This document shows, one piece after another, positions 36,416 through 46,075 of a DNA stretch of 64,000 bases. The notes beneath the pieces are model-generated. The model was not told the DNA's origin, ran no database searches, and saw only the letters and a program-made list of their open reading frames with translations. The translations under genes and the position numbers were made by a program. The stretch's first letter is position 1, and every line of letters begins with the position of its first letter. The stretch comes from Candidatus Ichthyocystis hellenicum (lineage in GTDB: Bacteria; Pseudomonadota; Gammaproteobacteria; Burkholderiales; 2013Ark19i), in contig NZ_LN906597.1 of assembly GCF_001460935.1 (NCBI RefSeq), forward strand, positions 606,768-670,767, in the 5' to 3' direction.

Positions 36416-38140
36416 ATGATTAAGGTTTATTTTAAGAATTACAAAAGGGGAGCCGGGTACTTGTCCCGTTGGCGCACTAATTTCGTACATGGTTGTTTTT
36501 TTTTAGGTTTTTCTATATTGCTGTTGCGGGCCATTTATTTGCAAGCTGTTCTTGATCATTACTTACTTAAGAAAGGCCAGGCGATTAGCAGTCATGTTGT
36601 TGATATACCTGCTAGCCGTGGACGTATACTGGATAGATCCGGGGTTGTTTTAGCAATGAGTGTTCCCGTGCGTTCTGTATGGTTATCCCCGTCAGATTTT
36701 TCGTTGGGACGTTTCAAAGATGATGCGGATCGACAACGACGATTCTATTCTCTGAAAAAATTATTGAATGTCAAAGATTCATTTTTCCAAGATAAGATTC
36801 ATTCGCATTCAGATTGGGTATGCGTAAAAAAAAATGTACCCCCTAGGATTGCCCACCAAATTGCTGATCTTGATGTTCCTGGTATTTATCTACAACGAGA
36901 CTACAAAAGATACTATCCCGCACGAGAAAGTGCTGCTCAGCTGGTAGGTATAAATGACGTTAATGATTTAGGTCAAAGTGGAGTAGAACGACTTTTTGAG
37001 AATGTTCTTCGTGGTACATCTGGATCTCGGCGTGTTTTGCGCGACAGAAAGGGCCGAGCAGTTGATGATGTTGAGGCAATTAGAGTTCCAGTACAGGGCA
37101 AGGATGTGGTGTTGTCTATTGACCATAATCTGCAAGAGGAGACATATAATGCGTTGTTGGAAAAAGTTAAAGAAACTGGGGCTGCAGCAGGTTCAGCTAT
37201 GGTAGTTGATACATTAACCGGTGAAATTTTAGCACTGGTTAATGTTCCTTCACTGAACCCAAATAACCGTCGCTACTTTAGGTGGTCTAATTTTCGTAAT
37301 CGTGCTTTTACTGATATGTTCGAACCTGGGTCAACGATGAAACCTTTTGCCGTATCATTGGCTCTTGAACAGCATAAAGTGATCCCGGGCACAGTTATAA
37401 ATACTGAAGGGGGACATTTTAGAGTCGGGACATCCCGAATTTCTGATATGCATCCAACTGATCATCTTACGGTTACTCAGATTGTACAGAAGTCAAGTAA
37501 CATAGGTATGTCTAAGATTGCTTTGATGCTAAGTTGTGCTTCCATGTGGAGAGTGTTGCACCAATTGGGATTTGGGCAACTTACCGAATTGGGTTTTGGC
37601 GGTGAAGCTGCAGGTATTCTTAAGCCGGGTTCTAAGTGGAGAAAAATTGAACAGGTAACTATTTCTTACGGTCAGGGAATTTCCGTTACGCTTGCACAGC
37701 TAGTTCGTGCTTATACTGTTTTTGCTAGGCAAGGGCAGGTTATTCCTCTGACAATTCTAAAGACTGACAAAATTGCTGTTGGTTCTCGTGTTTTTTCGCC
37801 TGAAACAATGAGCATGATGATTAATATTTTGGCTACTGTTGTTGAGAATGGTGGTACGGCGTTGCGAGCGAAGATTGATGGCTACCGTGTTGGAGGAAAG
37901 ACTGGTACGGCATATAAGGTACGCGGTGGCCGTTATGTCCACCGATACGTTGCTTCGTTTGTGGGCTTGGCTCCTCTCTCACATCCACGTTTCGTAGTTG
38001 GCGTTATGATTGACGATCCCAAGGGAGTTAATCATTATGGTGGCAGTGTTGCTGCTCCTGTTTTTCATACAATAATGTTGTCTGCGTTGCGTAGGTTTAT
38101 TATTTCTCCCGACCGAGATGAGCCAGATGTTTTCCATTGA
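36416..38140 (+). CDS. ftsI: Septal peptidoglycan transpeptidase (PBP3)
   Basis: FtsI cross-links septal peptidoglycan and is the target of several beta-lactams. The 574 residues have one N-terminal membrane anchor (about 25-45), the pedestal domain with PASRGRILDRSG, and a transpeptidase domain. The three active motifs are EPGSTMKPF (SxxK), KSSNIG (SxN) and GGKTGTAYKV (KTG). It lies between ftsL and murE. Confidence 0.96.
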   Translation: MIKVYFKNYKRGAGYLSRWRTNFVHGCFFLGFSILLLRAIYLQAVLDHYLLKKGQAISSHVVDIPASRGRILDRSGVVLAMSVPVRSVWLSPSDFSLGRFKDDADRQRRFYSLKKLLNVKDSFFQDKIHSHSDWVCVKKNVPPRIAHQIADLDVPGIYLQRDYKRYYPARESAAQLVGINDVNDLGQSGVERLFENVLRGTSGSRRVLRDRKGRAVDDVEAIRVPVQGKDVVLSIDHNLQEETYNALLEKVKETGAAAGSAMVVDTLTGEILALVNVPSLNPNNRRYFRWSNFRNRAFTDMFEPGSTMKPFAVSLALEQHKVIPGTVINTEGGHFRVGTSRISDMHPTDHLTVTQIVQKSSNIGMSKIALMLSCASMWRVLHQLGFGQLTELGFGGEAAGILKPGSKWRKIEQVTISYGQGISVTLAQLVRAYTVFARQGQVIPLTILKTDKIAVGSRVFSPETMSMMINILATVVENGGTALRAKIDGYRVGGKTGTAYKVRGGRYVHRYVASFVGLAPLSHPRFVVGVMIDDPKGVNHYGGSVAAPVFHTIMLSALRRFIISPDRDEPDVFH

Positions 38141-38149
38141 GTAGTATTA

Positions 38150-39622
38150 ATGAATGTTGCTGCTATTTTTGAGAAATTGCTCTGCCAAGGTTTGGCATCT
38201 GTGGAGAGTATAAGTTCGGACTCACGAGAAGTTCAGGTTGGTGATGTTTTTTTAGCATATCCAGGTATATCTTCAGATGGACGTCGTTACATACGTGAAG
38301 CAGTGTTTCGTGGCTGTGCCGCTGTTATTTATGAAAGTGGTGATAATTTTGTTTGGTCAGAGGATATTATATGTCCTCACATAGGGTGTTCAAATATTGT
38401 TGAATACTTAGGTGAAATAGCTCAGTATGTGTATCACCACCCCTCGTCTCGGTTGCACGTTACGGCTGTTACCGGAACTAATGGAAAAACAACCGCTGTA
38501 TCATGGTTGTCTTTCCTATACGATCGGTGCAACTATTCTGGTGCTTCTATCGGTACTTTGGGTTGGGGGAAGTGCGGTGATTTAAGGCCTCATGGTTTGA
38601 CTACACCGAATACAGTATCTCTACATAGCTATTTGTCGCATTTTGAAAAACATGGAGTTACTCATGTGGCATTGGAGGCGTCATCTATTGGGTTGGAACA
38701 ATCGAGACTTCAAGGCATAGATGTTGATGTAGTTGTGTTAACCAATTTGCAGACTGATCATTTGGACTATCATAAAACTAATGATAATTATGCTCGCTCC
38801 AAAGAAATGTTATTTCAGCGGGATTTCAGTTGTGCAGTGGTTAATAGTGACGATCCATTTGGTAGGTTTCTTAATTCTTCATACAACAGCGGCCGTAGTA
38901 GTTGGGTAACGTTTGGGATAGACCCAGAATTTAGTCATGATGTTACAGCCTCTGATATAACTACAAGTGAGTCTGGGATTGTCTGTAAGATATCTGTGTT
39001 TGGTGAAGAAATGCAAATTTCATTGCCAATATATGGTTTGCACAGTCTCTCGAATTTTTTAGCTGTTTTATCGGTGCTAGTGGTTCAGGGGGCGCAATGG
39101 AAAGAATCATTGTTCTATGCTAGGAGTTTGCCTGGATTGCCTGGACGATTGGAACCTATTCATGGAGAAGGTGATGATTGTTTTGTTTGGGTAGATTATG
39201 CGCATACTCCAGATGCTATGGCTGCTGTTTTGAGTACATTGAGAAGCTGGATGAATATTGATCAGAGATTGGTTTGTATTTTTGGTTGTGGTGGTGATAG
39301 AGATCGATCAAAACGCCCTCAAATGGGCGCCGTAGCCTGTTCATATGCTGATCAAGTTATTTTGACGGAAGACAATCCTAGGGGTGAAGAGTCAGCGCGG
39401 ATTATACGTGATATTTTGCCAGGATGTCATGATGCTCCGTTTGTTTATGTGATTTATGATAGATATGATGCCATTGTTAGTACCATCTTGTCGGTTAGAG
39501 CGGGTGATGTTGTGGTCATAATGGGAAAAGGGCATGAAGATTATCAAGAAATAGATTCTGTTAGACATCTATTTTCGGATAGGGTAATAGCTAGCGAAGC
39601 ATTAGCGAGGAGGAAAAGGTAA
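38150..39622 (+). CDS. murE: UDP-MurNAc-tripeptide synthetase, meso-diaminopimelate type
   Basis: MurE adds the third amino acid to the peptidoglycan stem peptide. The 490-residue Mur ligase has the ATP loop TGTNGKTTAVSW, HGLTTPNTVSLH, VALEASSIGLEQSR, and LTEDNPRGEE. The DNPR motif indicates meso-diaminopimelate, not lysine, as substrate. The stop codon overlaps the ATG of murF. Confidence 0.96.
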   Translation: MNVAAIFEKLLCQGLASVESISSDSREVQVGDVFLAYPGISSDGRRYIREAVFRGCAAVIYESGDNFVWSEDIICPHIGCSNIVEYLGEIAQYVYHHPSSRLHVTAVTGTNGKTTAVSWLSFLYDRCNYSGASIGTLGWGKCGDLRPHGLTTPNTVSLHSYLSHFEKHGVTHVALEASSIGLEQSRLQGIDVDVVVLTNLQTDHLDYHKTNDNYARSKEMLFQRDFSCAVVNSDDPFGRFLNSSYNSGRSSWVTFGIDPEFSHDVTASDITTSESGIVCKISVFGEEMQISLPIYGLHSLSNFLAVLSVLVVQGAQWKESLFYARSLPGLPGRLEPIHGEGDDCFVWVDYAHTPDAMAAVLSTLRSWMNIDQRLVCIFGCGGDRDRSKRPQMGAVACSYADQVILTEDNPRGEESARIIRDILPGCHDAPFVYVIYDRYDAIVSTILSVRAGDVVVIMGKGHEDYQEIDSVRHLFSDRVIASEALARRKR

Positions 39623-41001
39623 TGATTAAAATGAAATTGTCTCGTTTGGCTGCTGTATTGGGCGGTGAGCACTATGGTGAAGATTTAACCTTTCATGGTG
39701 TCGAGACTGATACGCGCAGTCTATCTGAAGACTCTTCTTTAGTATTGTTTGTTGCCCTGAAAGGTTCTCGTTTTGATGGGCATAATTTTTTGGAAATGGC
39801 AGAGAAAAAGGGTGTTCTTGCCTTTCTAGTTTCATCGCCAGAGTTATTGCCGACTAATGCATCTGCTGTAGTGGTTCCAGATACCACTAAAGCATTGTTA
39901 TTGATGGCAGCTCAGTGGCGTAACAATTTTTCTATTCCTGTGGTGTGTATAGCCGGAAGTAATGGTAAAACTACGGTGCGTTCTATGATTTCCACTATTC
40001 TCGAGGAGGCGTTTGGGGCAGGTAATTATCTGGATACAATTGGCAATTTTAATAATCATATAGGAGTTCCCAAGAGCTTATTTAATCTTAACTCAAGACA
40101 TCGAGTTGCTGTTGTCGAGGTTGGGATGAATCATCCTGGGGAGATGTGTTCTCTTCTTACAGCAGTTAAACCTACTATTTCCGTGGTTACAAATACGTTT
40201 CGGGAGCATATTGGATTTATGAAATCCTTGGAGGCTATTGCAAGGGAGAATGGGGAGGCTTACAGTCTTACTTCAGAGTCTGGTGTTTGCATTATTAATC
40301 ACGACGATGGATTTTTCCCTTGGTATGTGCAGCAATCATCTTCTCGTCGTCAAATTTGGTTTGGGCATCGCTACAACAGTCATGTTTCTGCTGTTGCACA
40401 TACACGTAGTAATGGGCAAGTGGTTGAGATATTTTATAAAAATAGGAGTTATAGGTTCCATTTATCATTGTTTGGTGCACATAATGTCATGAATGCCATG
40501 GCTGCTTTTTCTGTGGGGGTGACTTTAGGTATTTCCGGTGATGTTATTGCTTATGCTTTATCCAAATTTTCCGCTATCAGTGGTCGCTTGAATTATCTGA
40601 AAGGTATTTTGGGATGTGAGCTAATAGATGATACTTATAATGCTAATCCTGATTCTACCCGTTTTGCTATTGATGCTCTTGTCTCTTCCTTTTCTAAACG
40701 AAGGAAATTTTTGGTTATGGGTGATATGGCGGAAATGGGTTCATTTTCACCGAAAGTTCATCAAGAAATTGTTCGTTATGCTCGTTACAATGGGGTTAGC
40801 AAACTATTTTTAATAGGTAGTGATGCTACTTCTATGGCTCCATTTTTTGGTAAGGAAGCTATTTGTTGTCGTACCGTAGAGCAGCTGGTTGCTTCTTTAA
40901 AATTGTGTATTGCTGCTGATGTGATTGTTTTGGTTAAAGGTTCCCGTTTTATGCGGATGGAACAAGTGGTGGCGGAATTGGTTGAAAAAGGAGAGGGCTG
41001 A
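39622..41001 (+). CDS. murF: UDP-MurNAc-tripeptide-D-Ala-D-Ala ligase
   Basis: MurF adds D-alanyl-D-alanine to complete the UDP-MurNAc pentapeptide. The 459 residues show an N-terminal UDP-binding domain with VETDTRSL, the ATP loop AGSNGKTTVRSM, GNFNNHIGVP, VEVGMNHPGEM, and LIDDTYNANPDS. Another ATG lies two codons downstream (MKLSRLAAVLGG) and could be the true start. It shares single-base overlaps with murE and mraY. The D-Ala-D-Ala substrate comes from ddl in the same cluster. Confidence 0.95.
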   Translation: MIKMKLSRLAAVLGGEHYGEDLTFHGVETDTRSLSEDSSLVLFVALKGSRFDGHNFLEMAEKKGVLAFLVSSPELLPTNASAVVVPDTTKALLLMAAQWRNNFSIPVVCIAGSNGKTTVRSMISTILEEAFGAGNYLDTIGNFNNHIGVPKSLFNLNSRHRVAVVEVGMNHPGEMCSLLTAVKPTISVVTNTFREHIGFMKSLEAIARENGEAYSLTSESGVCIINHDDGFFPWYVQQSSSRRQIWFGHRYNSHVSAVAHTRSNGQVVEIFYKNRSYRFHLSLFGAHNVMNAMAAFSVGVTLGISGDVIAYALSKFSAISGRLNYLKGILGCELIDDTYNANPDSTRFAIDALVSSFSKRRKFLVMGDMAEMGSFSPKVHQEIVRYARYNGVSKLFLIGSDATSMAPFFGKEAICCRTVEQLVASLKLCIAADVIVLVKGSRFMRMEQVVAELVEKGEG

Positions 41002-42071
41002 TGGTTCTGTTGCCATTATTGCCCTGTTCTAGCTCCACCCTTTTTATTCGTAGTTTTGCCTCATTTATGACCAGTTTTTTGGCAGCACTAATTTTGGGCA
41101 AGCCTTTCATAGGATTTCTGCAGAGACATAATATAGATCAGAGTATTCGTGAGTTTGGTCCATCATCTCATTACTCCAAAGAAGGAACACCATCTATGGG
41201 TGGTGTTTTAGTCATTTTTTTGGTTACCGTTTCTTGCTCAATTTGGACAAAGATTGCCAATCGCTTCGTAATCACATTGCTTTTTGTTATGTGGTCGTAC
41301 GGAGGAATTGGGTTTTGGGACGACTATAGGAAGATGACCGGTAGATCGTACCACGGACTGTCGGCGATTCATAAATATTTTTTGCAATCATTGTTGGCTG
41401 TTGTGGTCATTGTTTTTTTGCTTTGCTTGTCTAGAAGTATACCGGTTGATATCTTTTCTTATTTGTCTATTCCTTATCATGGTTTCGTTCGTTACCCAGC
41501 GGGGGTTGTAGGATTTTGTGTTCTTAGTTATTTCGTTTTGGTTGGATCGGCTAATGCCGTTAACCTTACTGATGGTCTAGATGGTTTAGCAATTTTTCCT
41601 GTTATTTTGTCTGTTTCTTTTTTTGCTTTACTAGCAGCTCTTATGACGCATGTTCACAAAGCTGAGCTCGATTTTTTATCATTAGCTGCTGGGATCAATG
41701 AAGTTTTGGTATTTTGTACTGCTCTAATTGGGTCAGGATTAGGTTTTTTATGGTTTAACGTTCATCCTGCTCGTATTTTCATGGGTGATGTTGGTTCTTT
41801 GTCTTTGGGTGCTGTTTTGGGTGCTTTGGCCATTATTTTTCGCCAAGAGATCGTTTTTTTTGTTCTTTCTTTAATTTTTGTGTCTGAAACTTTGTCTGTA
41901 ATTGTTCAGGTTCTCTCGAGACGCTTATTCAAGAAAAAGGTATTTCTTATGGCTCCGTTTCATCATCATTTCGAGCTAAATGGTTGTTCTGAAACGACTA
42001 TAGTGGTGAGATTTTGGATTTTGGCTATGGTGTTTTTTGTGGCTGCCGTGTTTTTATTTTTTAACTCATGA
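41001..42071 (+). CDS. mraY: Phospho-MurNAc-pentapeptide translocase
   Basis: MraY transfers phospho-MurNAc-pentapeptide to undecaprenyl phosphate, forming lipid I in the inner membrane. The 356 residues have about ten membrane helices and the signatures KEGTPSMGG, FWDDYRKM with the paired catalytic aspartates, NAVNLTDGLDGLA, FNVHPARIFMGDVGSL and the C-terminal APFHHHFEL. Length is typical. It sits between murF and murD. Confidence 0.96.
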   Translation: MVLLPLLPCSSSTLFIRSFASFMTSFLAALILGKPFIGFLQRHNIDQSIREFGPSSHYSKEGTPSMGGVLVIFLVTVSCSIWTKIANRFVITLLFVMWSYGGIGFWDDYRKMTGRSYHGLSAIHKYFLQSLLAVVVIVFLLCLSRSIPVDIFSYLSIPYHGFVRYPAGVVGFCVLSYFVLVGSANAVNLTDGLDGLAIFPVILSVSFFALLAALMTHVHKAELDFLSLAAGINEVLVFCTALIGSGLGFLWFNVHPARIFMGDVGSLSLGAVLGALAIIFRQEIVFFVLSLIFVSETLSVIVQVLSRRLFKKKVFLMAPFHHHFELNGCSETTIVVRFWILAMVFFVAAVFLFFNS

Positions 42072-42083
42072 TTTTATCCATAT

Positions 42084-43499
42084 ATGTCTCGTGATTTTAA
42101 AGAAGATATTTTTTTTCAAAGTGACTTTTTGGTGCGCCTGGTTGATAAGCGCGTTGTTGTTATGGGGCTTGGATTATCTGGTTTTTCCATGGTCAAGTTT
42201 TTGTATCCATATGTGAGATCAATTAGTGTAGTTGATGATCGTGTTTGTCCTCCCTATTATGCAGAGTGTCAGCGTCAGTTTCCTGAATTGCCAGTTCAAT
42301 GTGGATCATTATTTGTAGACAGCAGTTCATTTGACTGTGTGTGTTTATCTTCTGGTTTATCTCGTAGTCGTGATGAGATACGTCCGTTTGTAGAAGCTGG
42401 TATTCCTGTTTTTGGGGAGATAGAACTTTTTGCCCAGCTTAATCCTAGTAAGTTTTCTAAGGTTATTGCTATCACAGGCTCTAATGGAAAGACTACTACG
42501 GTTTCACTTGTTGCTCATTTGCTCCAATTTTTAGGATACAGCGCTGTTACTATAGGTAATATTGGATATCCTGTTTTAGATTTTTACTCTTCAATGATAA
42601 GTTGGCCGGATTTTTTAGTCTTGGAGCTATCTAGTTTTCAGCTTGAAAATACTTTTAGTTTGCGCAAGGATGTGAGTACATTTCTCAATATTGTTTCTGA
42701 CCACATAGACTACCACGGTGATTTTGTCTCCTATCGAAATGCCAAGTATAGAGTTCACGATTGTTCATCGATGTTGGTGATTAATGATGATGATGAGTTT
42801 TTACATGAGCTTATATCTTGTGACGCTCCTTCTATTCATTATTCGTTGCATGAAGATGATAGTGATTTTACTATCAAAGATAATAGTATTTTTTATCATC
42901 AATCTATAATTGGGAGTTTGGATTCATTTTCTCTGTTTGGGGTTGCTAATCGCTATAATATGTTGGCAGCGCTGTCAGTTTGTTATGCAATGGTCGGGGA
43001 TGAGATTTTTAATTCGACACCGTCTTGGTCGAAATTTGAACCATTACCTCATAGAAATACTTATGTTGCTACCTACGGAGGAGTTAGTTTTTACAATGAC
43101 TCAAAGGCAACTAATGTTGGCGCAACAACTGTTTCATTGCAGAATTTCTATGGTCGTGTCATTCTTCTCCTTGGTGGTATTGCCAAGGGTCAAGATTTTT
43201 CGTCTTTACGCGGGGTCGTTGCTCATCGCGTCAAGATGGTATTTGTTTTTGGGCAAGATGCTTTTGCTATTATCAAGAGTATATATGGTGCTGTTCCTAT
43301 TGTTCGCGTTGATAATTTAAAGGAAGCTGTCGACGCTTCATTTTCTTGTGCGCTCCCGGGGGATACGGTGTTGCTGTCACCATCTTGTTCTAGTTTTGAC
43401 CAATTTCGCGATTTTCAGGCTAGAGGGAATTTATTTTGCCAATATGTTTGCAATTTGGTAGCTTCTCCAAAAAGAGGTAGTGATGGGGTATCAGCATAA
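42084..43499 (+). CDS. murD: UDP-MurNAc-alanine:D-glutamate ligase
   Basis: MurD adds D-glutamate to UDP-MurNAc-L-alanine. The 471 residues show the N-terminal nucleotide loop VVMGLGLSGFSM, the ATP loop ITGSNGKTTTVSL, LELSSFQLE, NDSKATNVGAT and LLLGGIAKGQDF. The protein has slightly extended ends compared with E. coli (438 residues). Its 3' end overlaps ftsW by 17 bp. Confidence 0.95.
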   Translation: MSRDFKEDIFFQSDFLVRLVDKRVVVMGLGLSGFSMVKFLYPYVRSISVVDDRVCPPYYAECQRQFPELPVQCGSLFVDSSSFDCVCLSSGLSRSRDEIRPFVEAGIPVFGEIELFAQLNPSKFSKVIAITGSNGKTTTVSLVAHLLQFLGYSAVTIGNIGYPVLDFYSSMISWPDFLVLELSSFQLENTFSLRKDVSTFLNIVSDHIDYHGDFVSYRNAKYRVHDCSSMLVINDDDEFLHELISCDAPSIHYSLHEDDSDFTIKDNSIFYHQSIIGSLDSFSLFGVANRYNMLAALSVCYAMVGDEIFNSTPSWSKFEPLPHRNTYVATYGGVSFYNDSKATNVGATTVSLQNFYGRVILLLGGIAKGQDFSSLRGVVAHRVKMVFVFGQDAFAIIKSIYGAVPIVRVDNLKEAVDASFSCALPGDTVLLSPSCSSFDQFRDFQARGNLFCQYVCNLVASPKRGSDGVSA

Positions 43500-44640
43500 A
43501 AATAATAGCCTATTCTCTATACCCATTGATAAAACGCTGTTATTGGTGGTTTTTTCATTGGCATTGTGGGGTTTGGTTATGGTGTACTCAGCCAGTATCT
43601 TTGTTGCTGATGCCGAGACCAATGGCGCAAATCCTCATCACTATGCTGTTCGTCATTTATTGTACTTGTTATATGCGTCATTAATCGGATTCTTGTCCTT
43701 TCATGTTCCTTCTCGGTGGTGGCAAAAATCAGCTCCGATGATGTTTTTTATCGGTCTTATATTTTTGGTGGTTGTCTTGTTTCCTCATATAGGTTACTCA
43801 GTTAATGGTTCACGGCGATGGATTCATATGAAATTCTTGTCTGTTCAGCCATCGGAATTTATGAAGTTGTTGGCAATTTTTTACGCTGCAGATTATACGG
43901 TGCGTCGCGCTGCTATGATGCACAGCTTTAGATCAGGTTTTCTGCCGATGGTAATTGTAATGGTCATTGTTGGGGCACTATTGTTGAGAGAACCTGATTT
44001 TGGTGCTTTTGTTGTTATTGTTGTTACTGCAATGGCAATTTTGTTCTTAGGGGGGATCAATCCTCGTATATTTATTGTGCTTATGATTGTCCTTGCTTTG
44101 TCTTTTGCTTGCATAATTATTTTTTCTCAGTACCGTCGCCAGCGCTTATTTAACTTTATTGATCCGTGGGCGGATGAATTAGGTAAAGGTTATCAATTGG
44201 TTCATGCTTTAATCGCTTTTGGTAGAGGGGGTGTGTTTGGTACTGGATTGGGAGGTTCAATCGAGAAGTTATTTTATTTGCCAGAGGCATATAGTGATTT
44301 TTTGGTGGCGGTTATTGCCGAAGAACTTGGATTCATTGGTGTTTTTGTCTTGATTACGTTACTGGCGTTTTTAACTTACCGTGCTCTAGACATAGGGTGG
44401 CAATCGATTGCTTTGGGTAGGTCTTTTTCCGGCATGATGGCTCAGGGTATTGGTGTGTGCTTGGGGTTTCAGAGCATAGTAAGTCTTGGCGTTAATATGG
44501 GTCTCTTACCTACAAAAGGACTTACTTTGCCGCTAATGAGTTATGGTGGTTCAGCTCTACTGAGTAATGGTATCGCTCTGGGGATTCTTTTTCGTGTTGA
44601 TTGGGAGAATCGTTGTTTGATGAGGGGGATAACACAGTGA
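43483..44640 (+). CDS. ftsW: Septal peptidoglycan glycosyltransferase FtsW
   Basis: FtsW is the SEDS-family glycan polymerase that partners FtsI at the septum. It has ten membrane helices and the motifs YSASIF, HMKFLSVQPSEFMKL, LREPDFGAFVV, FGRGGVFGTGLGGS, PEAYSDFLVAVIAEELGF and LPLMSYGGSALLS. I prefer ATG 43483, 5 nt after AGAGG, over GTG 43480, giving 385 residues. It overlaps murD at its start and murG at its end. Confidence 0.95.
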   Translation: MGYQHKNNSLFSIPIDKTLLLVVFSLALWGLVMVYSASIFVADAETNGANPHHYAVRHLLYLLYASLIGFLSFHVPSRWWQKSAPMMFFIGLIFLVVVLFPHIGYSVNGSRRWIHMKFLSVQPSEFMKLLAIFYAADYTVRRAAMMHSFRSGFLPMVIVMVIVGALLLREPDFGAFVVIVVTAMAILFLGGINPRIFIVLMIVLALSFACIIIFSQYRRQRLFNFIDPWADELGKGYQLVHALIAFGRGGVFGTGLGGSIEKLFYLPEAYSDFLVAVIAEELGFIGVFVLITLLAFLTYRALDIGWQSIALGRSFSGMMAQGIGVCLGFQSIVSLGVNMGLLPTKGLTLPLMSYGGSALLSNGIALGILFRVDWENRCLMRGITQ

Positions 44641-45710
44641 GCCGTATTTGCATTATTGCTGGAGGTACCGGTGGTCATATTTTTCCTGGCTTAGTGTTAG
44701 CTAATGTTTTTTTGCAAAAAGGGGAAAAAGTATTTTGGTTGGGAAATGATTTTGGTATGGAGTATAAAATTGTTTCGGAAAATAATATTCCTTTTTTGTC
44801 AGTAAATTTTCGTGCTGTCCGTAATAGTGGTATTTTTAGTTGGCTTAAATTGCCTATAACGTTATCTTGTTCTTTGTATAGATCTCTGAGCTTTTTGCGC
44901 CGAGTTTGTCCAGATTTTGTTTTAGGCATGGGTGGTTATGTTTGTTTTCCTGTATACCTAGCTGCGTTTTTATTGCGAATACCATTTGTTATTCATGAAC
45001 AGAATGCAATTGCTGGTATGGCTAACAGGGTTTGTTCGCCGCTGGCTCGGCTTCGTTTTTGCGCTTTTCCAAAAGTTTTACCAAATAGTTTTTATGTTGG
45101 CAATCCTGTGCGACCGGAGTTTTTAAGAGAGCAGGAGCCATATGTTCGTTTTAAAGGTCGTAATGGCTCACTTAGAGTGCTAGTTTTGGGTGGGTCAAAA
45201 GGCGCTGTAGTTCTTAACCAAATTGTTCCTAAAGCGGTTAATCTTTTGCCATTGACAAATAGGCCTGTTATCTATCATCAAACTGGATTCGGAAGAGAAA
45301 GTAGTGTTAGGGATGCTTACGGTACTTATGAGACGGTAAAGGTATTTGAATTTACAAGTGATATTATTGAAATATATAGGGATGTTGATTTTGTGATTTG
45401 CCGTGCTGGAGCTATGACGGTGACGGAGTTAACTGTGCTCGGTTTGGCTGCTCTGTTTATTCCATACCCTTATGCTGTTGATAATCATCAAATGCTGAAT
45501 GCACAGTTTTGTGTGTCGGCGGGGTCGGCTTATGTTTTATGTCAAGATAATTTGACTGCTGAGTGGTTATCTGATTTTTTGTCGTCTCTTACTCGTGGTA
45601 GATGCCTGGAAATGGCTGAAAGGGCACGCAGTATATCAAAGACTCAAGCGGCACGAGAAATAGTTGAAGAGTGTTATCAGGTTCTTTTGTCTAAGTATAA
45701 AACATCATAA
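44637..45710 (+). CDS. murG: Lipid II synthase (UDP-GlcNAc transferase)
   Basis: MurG adds GlcNAc to lipid I on the inner face of the membrane. Signatures are the N-terminal GGTGGHIFPGL, GMGGYVCFP, HEQNAIAGMANR, the second-domain loop LGGSKGA, and ICRAGAMTVTEL with YPYAVDNHQMLNA. GTG 44637 overlaps the ftsW stop (GTGA) and has GAGGGGG 8-9 nt upstream, giving 357 residues, the standard length. A gap of about 365 bp follows instead of the usual direct join to murC. Confidence 0.95.
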   Translation: MSRICIIAGGTGGHIFPGLVLANVFLQKGEKVFWLGNDFGMEYKIVSENNIPFLSVNFRAVRNSGIFSWLKLPITLSCSLYRSLSFLRRVCPDFVLGMGGYVCFPVYLAAFLLRIPFVIHEQNAIAGMANRVCSPLARLRFCAFPKVLPNSFYVGNPVRPEFLREQEPYVRFKGRNGSLRVLVLGGSKGAVVLNQIVPKAVNLLPLTNRPVIYHQTGFGRESSVRDAYGTYETVKVFEFTSDIIEIYRDVDFVICRAGAMTVTELTVLGLAALFIPYPYAVDNHQMLNAQFCVSAGSAYVLCQDNLTAEWLSDFLSSLTRGRCLEMAERARSISKTQAAREIVEECYQVLLSKYKTS

Positions 45711-46075
45711 TACGATTCTATTGGTGTTTTTTGTTATGCAAAAAATATTTCGTTAGTTACTTTACCTATTTTGGAAAGGCTTGTTGATTTTTGTATAAAT
45801 TTGAATACTAAGAATAATAAATTGCCGCTAATTTAATCTTTCCGTAGAAATATAGGACAGTGTTTTGTAGTAGGTACTGCACAGAAAGCCATAGCTCAAT
45901 GCTGTAGTGAAAATTTTCCAAAAAGATAAATAACTGTTGAGTAGTGTTTTGTAAAAAGCAGTTGAAGTATTAATAGTATGTCATAGAGGTATTTTGGTTT
46001 GTAGTTTTAGAAATAAGTTAGTGGCTACTGAAAAGTTATATAGTTTGTTATTACTAGAGACGTGTGGTATAGGTG
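45711..46075. other. Non-coding AT-rich gap inside the dcw cluster
   Basis: No open frame, tRNA or recognisable RNA is visible in these 365 bp, although the neighbouring mur genes are packed tightly. It holds a good promoter candidate at 45771-45799 and an 11-bp direct repeat AGTGTTTTGTA (45859-45869 and 45943-45953, 84 bp apart). It could be a decayed gene or a long leader for murC. I saw no protein remnant by eye. Confidence 0.6.
45771..45799 (+). promoter_or_regulatory. Possible internal promoter for murC-ddl-ftsQAZ
   Basis: TTGGAA (45771-45776) and TATAAA (45794-45799) are separated by exactly 17 bp. Transcription would start near 45806 and leave a leader of about 270 nt before murC. A promoter here would let the second half of the cluster be expressed separately from rsmH-murG. 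Confidence 0.45.

Noticed and set aside
45711-46075. Possible tRNA or small RNA gene in the murG-murC gap
   Set aside because: I could not find a cloverleaf, CCA end or conserved RNA motif by eye; it is reported only as a non-coding gap.
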